NCBI GenBank assembly: GCA_018335575.1
Contig: JAGXRT010000065.1
Coordinates: forward strand, 62,001-126,000
Length of the DNA: 64,000 nt
Direction: 5' to 3'
DNA from: Bacteroidota bacterium
Lineage (GTDB): Bacteria; Bacteroidota; Bacteroidia; Flavobacteriales; Flavobacteriaceae
A program made the position numbers and the translations under genes. The notes below the pieces were generated by a model, which had not been told where the DNA came from, made no database searches, and saw only the letters and a program-made list of their open reading frames with translations. Shown here piece by piece: positions 16,356-26,055 of the stretch (position 1 is its first letter; the number at the start of each line of letters is the position of its first letter).

Positions 16356-16913
16356 ATGAAAGGAACTAGAGCAGCATTACGATACGCTAAAGCACTTTTA
16401 AATCTTGCTAAAGAAAACGGGTTGCATGAAGAAGTAAATGAAAATATGCTTTTCATTGCTTCTACCATAAACCAAAGCAAAGAATTACAAGTGATGCTAA
16501 AAAGTCCTATCATTAAGTCTGAAGTTAAAAAGAAAGCATTAGGTGAAATTTTTAACACACAAATAAACGACTTATCAAGAGGACTTATCGATTTATTAAT
16601 AGAGAACAAACGTATTGAACTTTTATTGTTAACAGCAAACCAGTATACCATTATTTTTGATTACTTAATGGGATATGAAGTTGCAACTGTAACAACTGCC
16701 ATACCGTTAACTCCAGAAATGGAAAAAACCGTATTATCAAAAGTTGCTTCACTAACAACAAAAGAAGTTAGTATTAAAAATATTGTAAATCCTGAAATTA
16801 TTGGAGGATTTATATTACGATTAGGCGATGTACAATACGACGCTAGTATCATACGTAAATTCAAATCATTAAAAAGAGAATTTGATAAAAATTTATATTT
16901 ACCAAATTATTAA
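16356..16913 (+). CDS. atpH: ATP synthase F1 subunit delta
   Basis: 185 residues. The N-terminal helical bundle (RAALRYAKALLNLAKENG) and the C-terminal strand (NPEIIGGFILRLGDVQYDAS) are the two conserved ends of delta/OSCP. Sits on top of F1 and holds the b stalk. Very tight spacing to atpF (4 bases). Confidence 0.96.
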   Translation: MKGTRAALRYAKALLNLAKENGLHEEVNENMLFIASTINQSKELQVMLKSPIIKSEVKKKALGEIFNTQINDLSRGLIDLLIENKRIELLLLTANQYTIIFDYLMGYEVATVTTAIPLTPEMEKTVLSKVASLTTKEVSIKNIVNPEIIGGFILRLGDVQYDASIIRKFKSLKREFDKNLYLPNY

Positions 16914-16946
16914 AAAATAGTATCTCAACAGATAAAATTATAAAAA

Positions 16947-18527
16947 ATGGCATCAGTAAAACCAGCTGAAGTATCAGCAATTTTAAAGCAAGAATTAACA
17001 GGTTTCCAAGGAAATGCTACACTTGATGAAGTAGGAACAGTATTGCAAGTAGGAGACGGTATTGCACGTGTATACGGACTAGAAAAAGTTCAGTACGGAG
17101 AGTTAGTACAGTTTGAAAATGGACTTGAAGGTATTGTACTTAACTTAGAAGAAGATAATGTAGGAGTTGTATTACTTGGTCCATCAACAATGATTAAAGA
17201 AGGAGCAACTGTAAAACGTACCCAACGTATTGCCTCTATAAAAGTAGGTGAAGGTATTGTTGGAAGAGTTGTTGATACCTTAGGAAATCCAATAGACGGT
17301 AAAGGTCCAATTGAAGGAGAAACATTTGAAATGCCTTTAGAGCGTAAGGCTCCAGGAGTAATTTTTCGTCAACCGGTAAACGAACCCTTACAAACAGGTA
17401 TTAAAGCAGTTGATGCCATGATTCCAATCGGGAGAGGACAACGTGAGTTAATTATTGGAGACCGTCAAACTGGTAAATCTACCGTTGCACTGGATACTAT
17501 CTTAAATCAGAAAGAATTTTTTGATGCAGGAGTACCTGTATATTGTATTTATGTTGCTGTTGGACAAAAAGGATCAACAGTAGCTGCTATTGCTAAAATG
17601 CTAGAAGAACGCGGAGCTTTAGCGTACACAACTATTGTTGCTGCAAATGCATCAGATCCTGCACCAATGCAGGTATATGCGCCTTTTGCAGGAGCTGCTA
17701 TTGGTGAGTATTTTAGAGATACCGGTCGTCCGGCTTTAATTGTTTACGATGATTTATCTAAACAAGCAGTTGCTTACCGCGAAGTTTCGTTACTTTTAAG
17801 AAGACCACCAGGACGTGAGGCATATCCTGGAGACGTATTCTACCTTCACTCAAGATTGTTAGAAAGAGCTGCAAAAGTTATCAATAACGATACTATTGCA
17901 CAACAGATGAATGATGTGCCAGATTCATTAAAAGGTAAAGTAAAAGGAGGAGGTTCATTAACTGCCTTGCCAATTATCGAAACGCAAGCAGGAGACGTTT
18001 CTGCATATATTCCAACAAACGTAATTTCAATTACAGACGGTCAGATTTTCTTGGAGTCAGACTTATTTAACTCAGGTGTTCGTCCAGCTATTAACGTAGG
18101 TATTTCAGTTTCGCGCGTAGGAGGTTCTGCTCAAATAAAATCGATGAAAAAAGTTGCCGGAACTTTAAAACTTGACCAAGCACAATATAGAGAATTAGAA
18201 GCGTTTGCAAAGTTTGGTTCTGATTTAGATTCGGCTACCTTAAATGTAATTAATAAGGGTCGTAAAAACGTTGAAATTTTAAAGCAAGCACAAAACGATC
18301 CATACACGGTAGAAGATCAAACGGCAATTATTTACGCAGGAACAAATAACTTGTTAAGAGATGTTCCGGTAGAAAAAGTTAAGGAGTTTGAAAAAGATTA
18401 CTTAGTGTATTTAAATGCAAAACACAAAAATGTGTTAAACGATTTAAAAGCAGGTAAACTTACCGACGAAATTACTGATACCTTAAAAGTGGTAGCAAAA
18501 GAAATTTCAGCAAAATATTTAAACTAA
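16947..18527 (+). CDS. atpA: ATP synthase F1 subunit alpha
   Basis: 526 residues. Walker A is GDRQTGKS, with the nucleotide-site strand [20 protein letters not shown] and the arginine-finger region ([17 protein letters not shown]). Non-catalytic nucleotide-binding subunit of the F1 head. Complete. Confidence 0.98.
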   Translation: MASVKPAEVSAILKQELTGFQGNATLDEVGTVLQVGDGIARVYGLEKVQYGELVQFENGLEGIVLNLEEDNVGVVLLGPSTMIKEGATVKRTQRIASIKVGEGIVGRVVDTLGNPIDGKGPIEGETFEMPLERKAPGVIFRQPVNEPLQTGIKAVDAMIPIGRGQRELIIGDRQTGKSTVALDTILNQKEFFDAGVPVYCIYVAVGQKGSTVAAIAKMLEERGALAYTTIVAANASDPAPMQVYAPFAGAAIGEYFRDTGRPALIVYDDLSKQAVAYREVSLLLRRPPGREAYPGDVFYLHSRLLERAAKVINNDTIAQQMNDVPDSLKGKVKGGGSLTALPIIETQAGDVSAYIPTNVISITDGQIFLESDLFNSGVRPAINVGISVSRVGGSAQIKSMKKVAGTLKLDQAQYRELEAFAKFGSDLDSATLNVINKGRKNVEILKQAQNDPYTVEDQTAIIYAGTNNLLRDVPVEKVKEFEKDYLVYLNAKHKNVLNDLKAGKLTDEITDTLKVVAKEISAKYLN

Positions 18528-18534
18528 AACAAAT

Positions 18535-18568
18535 AAATCGAGCAGAGGCATAAACCACTGCTCGATTT
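18535..18568 (+). promoter_or_regulatory. 11-bp hairpin between atpA and atpG
   Basis: Arms 18535-18545 and 18558-18568 pair perfectly, with a further 2-bp GG/CC extension inside the loop after one mismatch. No T-run follows, so it is not a standard terminator. It sits in a 63-base gap in an otherwise tight operon and could stabilise the atpA mRNA end. Confidence 0.7.
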
Positions 18569-18590
18569 AAAAGTTAATTCTACATAAAGA

Positions 18591-19451
18591 ATGGCAAACT
18601 TAAAAGAAATTAGAAATAGGATTGCATCGGTTTCATCAACAATGCAGATTACCAGTGCTATGAAAATGGTGTCGGCAGCTAAGTTGAAAAAAGCTCAGGA
18701 TGCCATCGTTCAAATGAGACCTTATTCCAGAAAGTTAACAGAGTTATTGCAAAGTTTAAGCAGTACTTTAGAAAGCGAAACAGGAGGGGTTTATGCAGAT
18801 CAACGCGAAATTTCAAATGTCTTATTAGTTGTAGTTACATCAAACAGGGGATTGTGTGGCGCCTTTAACAGTCAGATTATTAAAATGACTCACAGTCATA
18901 TTGAATCTAATTACAAAAATAAAAATGTTACCATTTTAGCAATAGGTAAAAAAGGAAATGATTCTTTTGCTAAAACCCATCAAGTAATTCAAAATCACAG
19001 TGCAATTTTTGACGATTTAACGTTTGAAAACAGTGCAAAAATAGCCGATTACCTGATGGATAGTTTTGCTAATAAAACATATGATCGAATTGATTTGCTT
19101 TATAATGTGTTTAAAAACGCAGCGAATCAAATTCCTACCTTAGAACAATTTTTACCTATTGTTCCTGCTCAATCAAAAGAAACCACTAGTTTAGATTATA
19201 TATTTGAACCATCGAAGGAAGAGATTGTGCTGGAATTAATACCTAAATCATTAAAAATGCAGCTCTATAAGTCAATTAGAGACTCTTTCGCTGCAGAACA
19301 CGGCGCTCGTATGACTGCTATGCACAAAGCAACAGATAATGCGAATGAGCTTAAAAACGAACTTAAACTTACGTATAACAAAGCACGTCAGGCCGCAATT
19401 ACCAACGAAATTTTGGAAATTGTGGGAGGAGCGGAAGCGCTTAACAATTAA
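18591..19451 (+). CDS. atpG: ATP synthase F1 subunit gamma
   Basis: 286 residues. Starts with ANLKEIRNRIASVSSTMQIT, the conserved N-terminal helix of the central shaft, and ends with AITNEILEIVGGAEALNN, the C-terminal helix. Rotates within the alpha3beta3 head. It is the last gene of this operon; atpD and atpC are not in the window, which is the usual split arrangement in Bacteroidota. Confidence 0.98.
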   Translation: MANLKEIRNRIASVSSTMQITSAMKMVSAAKLKKAQDAIVQMRPYSRKLTELLQSLSSTLESETGGVYADQREISNVLLVVVTSNRGLCGAFNSQIIKMTHSHIESNYKNKNVTILAIGKKGNDSFAKTHQVIQNHSAIFDDLTFENSAKIADYLMDSFANKTYDRIDLLYNVFKNAANQIPTLEQFLPIVPAQSKETTSLDYIFEPSKEEIVLELIPKSLKMQLYKSIRDSFAAEHGARMTAMHKATDNANELKNELKLTYNKARQAAITNEILEIVGGAEALNN

Positions 19452-19466
19452 AAAATAGTTTATCAT

Positions 19467-19497
19467 AAAAAAAAAGAGCTCATCGAGCTCTTTTTTT
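19467..19497. terminator. bidirectional terminator after atpG
   Basis: A long A-run, a 7-bp core around GAGCTC with a 3-5-base loop, then a long T-run. It lies between convergent atpG (+) and the outer-membrane protein gene (-) and serves both. Confidence 0.92.
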
Positions 19498-19505
19498 ATT
19501 TAACA

Positions 19506-19919
19506 TCAGAAGGAAAAACTAACTCCAATGGTTCCTGTGTTTCCAAATTCGAGATATACATCCATATTTTGGGTAAGTGAATAGGCTATTCCTAGCTGTG
19601 GATCAAAATTTAAAAAATCAATTCCAATTACGCCTAGTTCAACACCGGCAAAAACTCCCAAATTGTCGGGTAAAGTAACTACAGAACCCAAATGAAAATC
19701 GCCTCGCACAAAGGCATAGGAATCATTAAAAGTGTATACTCCTGCACCTACCGTGAACATTTCATTTATACCGTAGTTATAGGCAAGTTTTAAGTTGTTG
19801 TCATTTCCAAAGAAATTGGCTCCAATACGCAAACTTTGAGATCCGCCATAATTTTCAACTTGTGAAAAAGCCGAAGAGGCAAAGCACGTGAACATCAAAA
19901 CAAAAAAATATTTTTTCAT
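19506..19919 (-). CDS. small outer-membrane beta-barrel-like protein
   Basis: 137 residues from the ATG at 19919 (MKKYFFVLMFTCFASSAFSQ, signal peptide). The mature part is a set of alternating hydrophobic/polar strands (LGVFAGVELGVIGIDFLNFD) ending in Phe (GVSFSF), as in small outer-membrane barrels. An upstream in-frame codon at 19937 would only add six residues before the signal and is less likely. No named family recognised. A 217-base intergenic region with no other gene I can see lies upstream, up to 20136. Confidence 0.7.
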   Translation of the reverse strand: MKKYFFVLMFTCFASSAFSQVENYGGSQSLRIGANFFGNDNNLKLAYNYGINEMFTVGAGVYTFNDSYAFVRGDFHLGSVVTLPDNLGVFAGVELGVIGIDFLNFDPQLGIAYSLTQNMDVYLEFGNTGTIGVSFSF

Positions 19920-20104
19920 AATATTAAATTTTGGCACAATAATTGATTTATTTTTTAAGTTGATATTTTTAGAAAGGTTTTAGCAATTGATTATAATGGG
20001 TAAATATCATAAAAAGTTCTTAGTTGAGCAATAGCATAGAAATATTTAGTTAAAAATAAAGTTTGGTTAGTTGATTTTTAATTGGTTAGTAATAGCCAAT
20101 TACG

Positions 20105-20132
20105 AAAAAGTCCTGAGAAATCAGGACTTTTT
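20105..20132. terminator. bidirectional terminator after the DUF4382 gene
   Basis: A perfect 12-bp stem (20105-20116 with 20121-20132), GAAA loop, and T-runs on both strands. Five bases after the DUF4382 stop on the minus strand. Confidence 0.9.
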
Positions 20133-20136
20133 GTTT

Positions 20137-20919
20137 TTATTCAAAGTTAACTGTTCCAACATCAGTAACATTTCCGAGTGTCACTACAACATTTTCGAGT
20201 TCCTTAGGTTCAAAACCAGATAAAGTGTCTGGAGTAATTTTAAGTTTGTAGGTTCCAGGATACACACCTTTTAAGAAAAACTTACCAAGACTATCGGTTT
20301 GAGTTGAAATAGAGTCAGTTTCATTATATGCCGAAACACTTGCTAAATACTCAAATGGATTTATTTTTCCAGTAATAGCGCCGGTAGTAGCTTCGGTGGT
20401 AACCCGAATTACCGGTTTTAAATTGTATTTACCAGAATTTCCTGCTTTTACAACTGATTTATCGGCATCAAAATCAAGAATAAAGGTGTATAAAATTCCA
20501 TCAGTCAAAGTGGTATTTAATTGAAGTTTTAAACCCGATTGCTGTGCGCTAGGAGTATCTAATTTTTTAACTTCACCATCAATTTTAACCGTGTTATTAT
20601 CACCTAACAACAATCTGATTTGTTTTATGTCGCCGGATGGTAATTCTGTATCTGCCAATAAAGCTTCGGCTCCTCCAGTAAATTCTAATAAGTTATAAAC
20701 TCCTTGTTGAACATTTCCGATACTCTCCCAACCGTTTTCCTCTCCGGTTCGGTTAATTAAAATATCTTTTATATCGATATTAACTTCATCGTAATCGCCA
20801 GGTGCATCAACCAAGAGTACCTGAACACGTGCTGTGTTGGTGGATTCATTGCTACAATTATAAAAAAATAAGGATGCAACAAATACCAACATCATTAATA
20901 AAAAACGTTGTTGCTTCAT
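20137..20919 (-). CDS. DUF4382 lipoprotein with carboxypeptidase-regulatory-like tail
   Basis: 260 residues. Lipobox LFFYNCS (Cys22). Residues about 30-175 match DUF4382 (VQVLLVDAPGDYDEVNIDIK is its usual first strand). The last 80 residues (GAITGKINPFEYLASVSAYN) look like a carboxypeptidase-regulatory/SdrD-B-type beta-sandwich. Both are common in Bacteroidota surface lipoproteins; ligand unknown. It has its own promoter-like element upstream. Confidence 0.88.
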   Translation of the reverse strand: MKQQRFLLMMLVFVASLFFYNCSNESTNTARVQVLLVDAPGDYDEVNIDIKDILINRTGEENGWESIGNVQQGVYNLLEFTGGAEALLADTELPSGDIKQIRLLLGDNNTVKIDGEVKKLDTPSAQQSGLKLQLNTTLTDGILYTFILDFDADKSVVKAGNSGKYNLKPVIRVTTEATTGAITGKINPFEYLASVSAYNETDSISTQTDSLGKFFLKGVYPGTYKLKITPDTLSGFEPKELENVVVTLGNVTDVGTVNFE

Positions 20920-20963
20920 AATAAAAGTGGTTTAAATTAAATTCTAAATTTGGGAGTTGACCT

Positions 20964-20971
20964 CAAATATA
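20964..20971 (-). promoter_or_regulatory. -7 promoter element for the DUF4382 gene
   Basis: TATATTTG on the minus strand (consensus TAnnTTTG), 44 bases before the ATG. No clear -33 element. Confidence 0.5.
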
Positions 20972-20992
20972 CAAAAATTTATAATTAAATTA

Positions 20993-22546
20993 CTAAAAAT
21001 CAAATTTAATTCCCTGAGCTAAAGGTAATTCGGTTGTATAGTTAATAGTATTGGTTTGTCTGCGCATATAAACTTTCCAAGCATCAGACCCGCTTTCTCT
21101 ACCACCTCCGGTTTCTTTTTCACCTCCAAATGCTCCACCTATTTCGGCACCTGATGTGCCAATGTTAACGTTGGCAATTCCACAATCAGAGCCCGCATGC
21201 GATAAAAACAATTCGGCTTCGCGCATGTTAGTAGTCATAATTGCAGAAGAAAGTCCTTGAACAACGCCATTTTGAAGTGCTATGGCATTTTCAACCGACC
21301 CACTATATTTAATCAGAAAAAGCAGTGGAGCAAACGTTTCGTGCTGTACTATTTCGAAATGATTTTCTACTTCGGCTATTGACGGACTTACATAACAACC
21401 ACTTTCAAATCCGTTTCCTTGTAATTGCGATCCTTCAACCAATAGTTTTCCGCCTTCTTCCTTAACTTTTTTAATAGCATTTAAATAGGTTTTTACAGCA
21501 TCATTATCAATTAAAGGCCCCATATGAAACTTTGAATCCAAAGGATTGCCAATTCTGATTTGCTTGTATGCTTTTATCAGTTTTTCTTTTACTTCATCAT
21601 AAACAGCTTCATGAATAATGAGTCTTCTGGTAGAAGTACAACGCTGTCCGGCGGTACCCACAGCTCCGAATAAGGCTCCAATAATCGTCATTTCCAAATC
21701 GGCATTAGGTGTAATAATGATGGCGTTGTTCCCACCCAATTCTAGCAAGCTTTTTCCTAATCGTTCAGCTACTTTTTGTGCTACAATTTTCCCCATTCTA
21801 ATGGAACCAGTTGCTGATATTAATGGGATATTTTTGTCGGATGTCATCAGTTCTCCTACTTTGTAATCGCCATTAATTAAGCATGAAATTCCTTCAGGAA
21901 GATTGTTGTTTTTTAAAACTTCTGCAATAATATTTTGACAAGCGATACCACATAATGGTGTTTTTTCGGATGGTTTCCAAACACATACATCTCCGGAGAC
22001 CCACGCTAGAGCAGTATTCCATGCCCAAACGGCTACAGGGAAATTGAAGGCTGAAATGATTCCAACTATACCCAGTGGATGGTATTGCTCATACATTCTG
22101 TGTCCAGGACGTTCTGAATGCATGGTAAATCCGTGTAATTGACGCGATAAACCAACCGCAAAATCGCAGATATCAATCATTTCTTGAACTTCGCCAAGAC
22201 CTTCTTGCAATGATTTTCCCATTTCATAAGAAACCAATTCGCCTAAAGGTTGTTTTAATTCACGCAGTTTATCACCAAACTGACGCACGAGTTCACCTCT
22301 TTTTGGAGCAGGGATTAATCTAAATTCTAAAAATGCATTTTGAGCAGTTGTTATAACTTTTTTATAATCATCGGCTGTGGTTGTTGAAACTTTTCCTATC
22401 AGGGCTCCATCAACCGGAGAATACGATTCAATCAAGCTTCCATTTCCAAAATAATTACTTCCTGTTGAAGTTCCTTGGTTAACAGCTTGAATTCCTAATT
22501 TTGATAAAGCACTGGCTATTACGGGTTGTATTGTAGAAGTTGACAT
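20993..22546 (-). CDS. amaB: aldehyde dehydrogenase, ALDH7 (antiquitin-like) type
   Basis: 517 residues. The NAD-site and active-site regions are intact: SATGSIRMGKIVAQ (Rossmann), ELGGNNAIII (catalytic Glu), GTAGQRCTSTRRL (catalytic Cys), and the C-terminal GAFGGEKETGGGRESG. The motif GQRCTSTRR is the ALDH7 form. Family members oxidise L-2-aminoadipate semialdehyde in lysine degradation. I see no other lysine-degradation gene nearby, so the substrate is from homology alone. Cytoplasmic, no signal peptide. Confidence 0.88.
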   Translation of the reverse strand: MSTSTIQPVIASALSKLGIQAVNQGTSTGSNYFGNGSLIESYSPVDGALIGKVSTTTADDYKKVITTAQNAFLEFRLIPAPKRGELVRQFGDKLRELKQPLGELVSYEMGKSLQEGLGEVQEMIDICDFAVGLSRQLHGFTMHSERPGHRMYEQYHPLGIVGIISAFNFPVAVWAWNTALAWVSGDVCVWKPSEKTPLCGIACQNIIAEVLKNNNLPEGISCLINGDYKVGELMTSDKNIPLISATGSIRMGKIVAQKVAERLGKSLLELGGNNAIIITPNADLEMTIIGALFGAVGTAGQRCTSTRRLIIHEAVYDEVKEKLIKAYKQIRIGNPLDSKFHMGPLIDNDAVKTYLNAIKKVKEEGGKLLVEGSQLQGNGFESGCYVSPSIAEVENHFEIVQHETFAPLLFLIKYSGSVENAIALQNGVVQGLSSAIMTTNMREAELFLSHAGSDCGIANVNIGTSGAEIGGAFGGEKETGGGRESGSDAWKVYMRRQTNTINYTTELPLAQGIKFDF

Positions 22547-22565
22547 AATATATTTTTAAGATGCT

Positions 22566-22573
22566 CAAAAATA
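22566..22573 (-). promoter_or_regulatory. -7 promoter element for the ALDH gene
   Basis: TATTTTTG on the minus strand (consensus TAnnTTTG), about 20 bases before the ATG. No clear -33 element. Confidence 0.45.
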
Positions 22574-22670
22574 CAAATTTTTTATGGCTTCATTTAAATT
22601 AAAATACCTAAAAATGCTGCAATTGCTGATGTGCAAAACAATTTTGTAACTTTACCACTTATTTCAATTT

Positions 22671-23648
22671 ATGTTTGGTAACCGGATATTTTCAATTTCT
22701 ACTGATGAGGAATTTAACTCATTGGCACTTGACCTTTTTCGTTATCAAGCAGATGAATGTGAAGTATATAAGAACTATCTGAATCATTTAAAAGTAACTC
22801 CATCCTGCGTAAAAAACATTACGGATATTCCATTTTTTCCCATCGAATTTTTTAAACGCTTTGAAATTATTAGCGGCACTAAAAAACCAACACATGTATT
22901 TTGGAGCAGTGGCACCACCGGAATGCAACAAAGCAAACATGCAGTTACAGACATATCGGTTTATGAGCAAAGTTATTTAAAAGGCTTTGAACATTTTTAC
23001 GGCGATATTAAAGAATATACTGTACTTGCTTTATTACCATCGTATCTTGAACGTGAAGGTTCATCATTGATTTACATGGTTGCCGATTTAATTCAAAAAT
23101 CAAACAATCATAACAGTGGGTTTTATTTAAATAATATGGATGATTTAATTTCAAAGTTAGTTGAACTTAATAATAACGAAACCAAGGTGTTATTGATTGG
23201 TGTAACCTATGCCTTACTCGATTTAATTGAACAACATCAGTTTACTCTAAAAAATACTATTATCATGGAAACCGGAGGGATGAAAGGCAGACGCAAAGAG
23301 TTGATACGTGTAGAATTACACAGTATTTTGTGTCAAGGATTTGGAGTTGATGTTATACACTCTGAATATGGAATGACCGAACTTTTGAGTCAAGCCTATT
23401 CTCGCGGAAATGGAATTTTTAAAACACCTCCTTGGATGAAGGTTATGATTAGAGATACCGAAGATGCCACTTCTTTTATTCCAAATTTAAAAAGTGGCGG
23501 AATTAATGTTATTGATTTAGCCAATTACAATTCATGTGCTTTTATTGCTACACAGGATTTGGGAAAAAAGTTTTCAGACACAACTTTTGAAGTATTAGGT
23601 AGGTTTGACCACTCCGATATACGCGGTTGTAACTTGTTAATAGGATAA
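22671..23648 (+). CDS. LuxE/PaaK-like acyl-protein synthetase
   Basis: 325 residues. The ANL-type nucleotide motif is FWSSGTTGMQQSKHA (about 78-92). Later stretches VIHSEYGMTELLSQAYS and FEVLGRFDHSDIRGCNLL are the adenylation-domain A5 and hinge regions. LuxE-type proteins activate fatty acids on an internal Cys and pass them to LuxC reductase. No luxC partner is in the window, so the acyl acceptor is unknown. Divergent from the ALDH gene. A perfect-family match by layout, slightly short at the C-terminus. Confidence 0.82.
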   Translation: MFGNRIFSISTDEEFNSLALDLFRYQADECEVYKNYLNHLKVTPSCVKNITDIPFFPIEFFKRFEIISGTKKPTHVFWSSGTTGMQQSKHAVTDISVYEQSYLKGFEHFYGDIKEYTVLALLPSYLEREGSSLIYMVADLIQKSNNHNSGFYLNNMDDLISKLVELNNNETKVLLIGVTYALLDLIEQHQFTLKNTIIMETGGMKGRRKELIRVELHSILCQGFGVDVIHSEYGMTELLSQAYSRGNGIFKTPPWMKVMIRDTEDATSFIPNLKSGGINVIDLANYNSCAFIATQDLGKKFSDTTFEVLGRFDHSDIRGCNLLIG

Positions 23649-23678
23649 AAAAAGGAAGCTAATTGCTCCCTTTTTTTA
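23648..23678. terminator. bidirectional terminator between the LuxE-like gene and tyrS
   Basis: A 13-bp stem with one A-C mismatch (23648-23660 with 23666-23678), 5-base loop, A-run on one side and T-run on the other. It overlaps the first bases of the tyrS stop region. Confidence 0.8.
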
Positions 23679-24965
23679 TATTACGTTAAGAATAAAATAG
23701 CTTTTCTTACCTCGTTGTAACAGCACATATTTGCCTGAAATTAAATCAGTAGCGGTTATTAGATACCCTTCGCTCACTTTTTCTTTGTTAACTGAAATGG
23801 AGTTTTCACTTAAAGCTCGTCGCACTTCAGAATTTGATTTTAAAAATCCGGTATCGGAAAAAGCGGCAACAATATCCATTCCGACTTTAATTTGATCGGC
23901 AGCAATATTGGCCTGCGGAACTCCGTCAAATACATCTAAAAAGGTTTGTTCATCCAACGATCTTAAATCAGAAGCAGTTGAGTTTCCAAACAAGATTGAT
24001 GAGGCTTTTACAGCATTTTCATAGGCCTCAAGTCCGTGAGTCATTACGGTTACTTCTTCACCAATTTTCTTTTGAAGCAAACGCAGATGTGGAGCATTTT
24101 TATGTTCGTTAATAAGCGTGTCAATCGTTTCTTTAGTTAGAAAAGTGAAGATTTTGATATAACTTTCGGCATCATCATCCGAGGTATTTAACCAGTATTG
24201 ATAAAATTTATAAGGCGATGTTCTGTTGGCATCTAACCAAACGTTTCCTTCGGCGGTTTTCCCAAATTTACTTCCATCGGCTTTGGTAATAAGCGGACAC
24301 GTAATGGCGTATGCTTTTCCTTGAACTTTTCTTCTGATTAATTCTGTTCCGGTAGTAATATTTCCCCATTGATCTGATCCTCCCATTTGCAATTTGCAGT
24401 CTTTGGTTTGATACAAATGCAAGAAATCATATCCTTGAAATAATTGATAAGTAAACTCAGTAAACGACATGCCTTCGCTGTTTTCAGATTCCAATCGTTT
24501 TTTGACAGAATCTTTGGCCATCATGTAATTAACCGTTAAATGTTTTCCAATATCGCGCACAAAATCAATTAAGGAGATATCTTTCATCCAATCGTAATTG
24601 TTAACCAACTCGGCTGCATTATCGTCTTTAGTATTAAAATCTAAAAAACGGGCAAGCTGATTTTTTACTCCTTCTATATTTTTTAATAATGTAGCTTCAT
24701 CCAACAAATTTCGTTCGGTAGATTTACCAGAAGGATCGCCTACCATACCTGTGGCACCTCCTACCAAAGCAATGGGTTTATGCCCCGCATTTTGAAAATG
24801 TTTTAACAATAAAATAGGCACCAAACTTCCAATATGCAATGAATCGGCGGTTGGGTCAAAACCAATATATCCGGTAGTTTTATTTTTTAGTAAGTATTCT
24901 TCGGTTTCAGGAATGAGATCGCTTAATAAACCTCTCCAGCGTAATTCTTCAACAAAATTTTCCAT
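23676..24965 (-). CDS. tyrS: tyrosine--tRNA ligase
   Basis: 429 residues from the ATG at 24965 (a TTG one codon upstream is also in frame but unlikely). Class I synthetase. [17 protein letters not shown] carries the HIGH-type motif (HIGS), [15 protein letters not shown] the tyrosine pocket, and KFGKT the KMSKS-type loop. The C-terminal S4-like RNA-binding domain ([18 protein letters not shown]) is complete. Ends at a bidirectional terminator. Confidence 0.97.
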   Translation of the reverse strand: MENFVEELRWRGLLSDLIPETEEYLLKNKTTGYIGFDPTADSLHIGSLVPILLLKHFQNAGHKPIALVGGATGMVGDPSGKSTERNLLDEATLLKNIEGVKNQLARFLDFNTKDDNAAELVNNYDWMKDISLIDFVRDIGKHLTVNYMMAKDSVKKRLESENSEGMSFTEFTYQLFQGYDFLHLYQTKDCKLQMGGSDQWGNITTGTELIRRKVQGKAYAITCPLITKADGSKFGKTAEGNVWLDANRTSPYKFYQYWLNTSDDDAESYIKIFTFLTKETIDTLINEHKNAPHLRLLQKKIGEEVTVMTHGLEAYENAVKASSILFGNSTASDLRSLDEQTFLDVFDGVPQANIAADQIKVGMDIVAAFSDTGFLKSNSEVRRALSENSISVNKEKVSEGYLITATDLISGKYVLLQRGKKSYFILNVI

Positions 24966-24980
24966 CAATTTAAATTTTCA

Positions 24981-24988
24981 CAAAGATA
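24981..24988 (-). promoter_or_regulatory. -7 promoter element for tyrS
   Basis: TATCTTTG on the minus strand (consensus TAnnTTTG), 15 bases before the tyrS ATG. The -33 element is not clear. Confidence 0.5.
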
Positions 24989-25029
24989 AAAATCAATGCA
25001 GAATATGAAGTGATTATTGAATATTTCTT

Positions 25030-25037
25030 TACTTTAG
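25030..25037 (+). promoter_or_regulatory. -7-like element four bases before the epimerase start
   Basis: TACTTTAG, one mismatch to TAnnTTTG, ends exactly four bases before the ATG at 25042. The same spacing as for panD, dxs, tadA and the DUF3109 gene, which suggests a leaderless mRNA, but the mismatch makes this the weakest of the set. Confidence 0.35.
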
Positions 25038-25041
25038 CCGT

Positions 25042-26055
25042 ATGATTTTAGTTACAGGAGGCACAGGTTTAGTAGGTTCGCATTTATTGTTTTGGCTTTC
25101 AAAAGAACACAAAACTATAAGGGCCATATACAGAGATTTATCGGGAATTGATGCTGTTAAAAAAGTTTTTGGGTATTATACGGATGATATTAAGCCGCTT
25201 TTTTCTAAAATCGAATGGATTCAGACCGATATTTTAAATGTTGTTGCCTTAGAACAGGCCTTTGTGGGAGTAAGTGAGGTTTATCACGCTGCTGCAATGG
25301 TTTCTTTTAACCCAGATGATTATTATGCCATGCGTAAAAGTAATATTGAGGGAACAGCCAACATCGTAAATTTATGCATTGATAACCAGATAAAGAAGTT
25401 ATGTTATGTAAGTTCAATTGCCACTCTTGAAAAATCAGCTAAAAGCAATTTAATAACAGAGCATAATGAATGGAACCCAGAATCTAATAACTATGGATAT
25501 GCCATTACTAAATACGGCGCAGAAATGGAAGTTTGGCGCGCATCACAAGAAGGGTTAAAGGTTGTGATAGTAAATCCGGGGGTAATTTTAGGGCCTGGAT
25601 TTTGGAAAAAAGGCACCGGTGAATTGTTTGTTAAAACCAATAAAAAATTTCCGTTTTATACAGAAGGTGTAACCGGATTTGTAGGTGTGAACGATGTAGC
25701 CAAAGCAATGATTCACTTGATGGAATCTGAAATTTCAAACGAACGATATGTACTGGTTTCCGAAAACAAATCTTTCAAAGAGATTTTATTTTCAGTGGCA
25801 GACGCCTTTAATATCAAAAGACCTTATATAAAAGTGAATACATTTTTGGCCGAATTAGCTTGGATAGCTGATTTTGTGCGTTCTAAATTAACTGGAAAAG
25901 CGATAGTTTTTTCTAAACAATCAGCTAGGGCATCACTTAACAGGTATGAATATTCATCAGAAAAAATTAAAAAAGAGCTCAACTTTGAATTTGAACCAAT
26001 CAATAAAGTAATTACAGCAACGTGTAGTTGTTATTTAAAAGACATGGCTAATTAA
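25042..26055 (+). CDS. NAD-dependent epimerase/dehydratase family protein
   Basis: 337 residues. The Rossmann motif GGTGLVGSHL lies at the very N-terminus. The SDR catalytic Tyr and Lys are in NYGYAITKYGAEME, and the Ser is in LCYVSSIATL. An extended SDR enzyme that could act on a nucleotide sugar or, as in the dihydroflavonol-reductase-like branch, on a small carbonyl; the substrate is not clear. Stop overlaps that of the convergent DUF4296 gene. Confidence 0.88.
   Translation: MILVTGGTGLVGSHLLFWLSKEHKTIRAIYRDLSGIDAVKKVFGYYTDDIKPLFSKIEWIQTDILNVVALEQAFVGVSEVYHAAAMVSFNPDDYYAMRKSNIEGTANIVNLCIDNQIKKLCYVSSIATLEKSAKSNLITEHNEWNPESNNYGYAITKYGAEMEVWRASQEGLKVVIVNPGVILGPGFWKKGTGELFVKTNKKFPFYTEGVTGFVGVNDVAKAMIHLMESEISNERYVLVSENKSFKEILFSVADAFNIKRPYIKVNTFLAELAWIADFVRSKLTGKAIVFSKQSARASLNRYEYSSEKIKKELNFEFEPINKVITATCSCYLKDMAN

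Noticed and set aside
19920-20136. Possible small RNA or gene in the 217-base gap upstream of the outer-membrane protein gene
   Set aside because: Only a short direct repeat (TTGGTTAGT, two copies) and no promoter-terminator pair besides the DUF4382 terminator; not enough to call.
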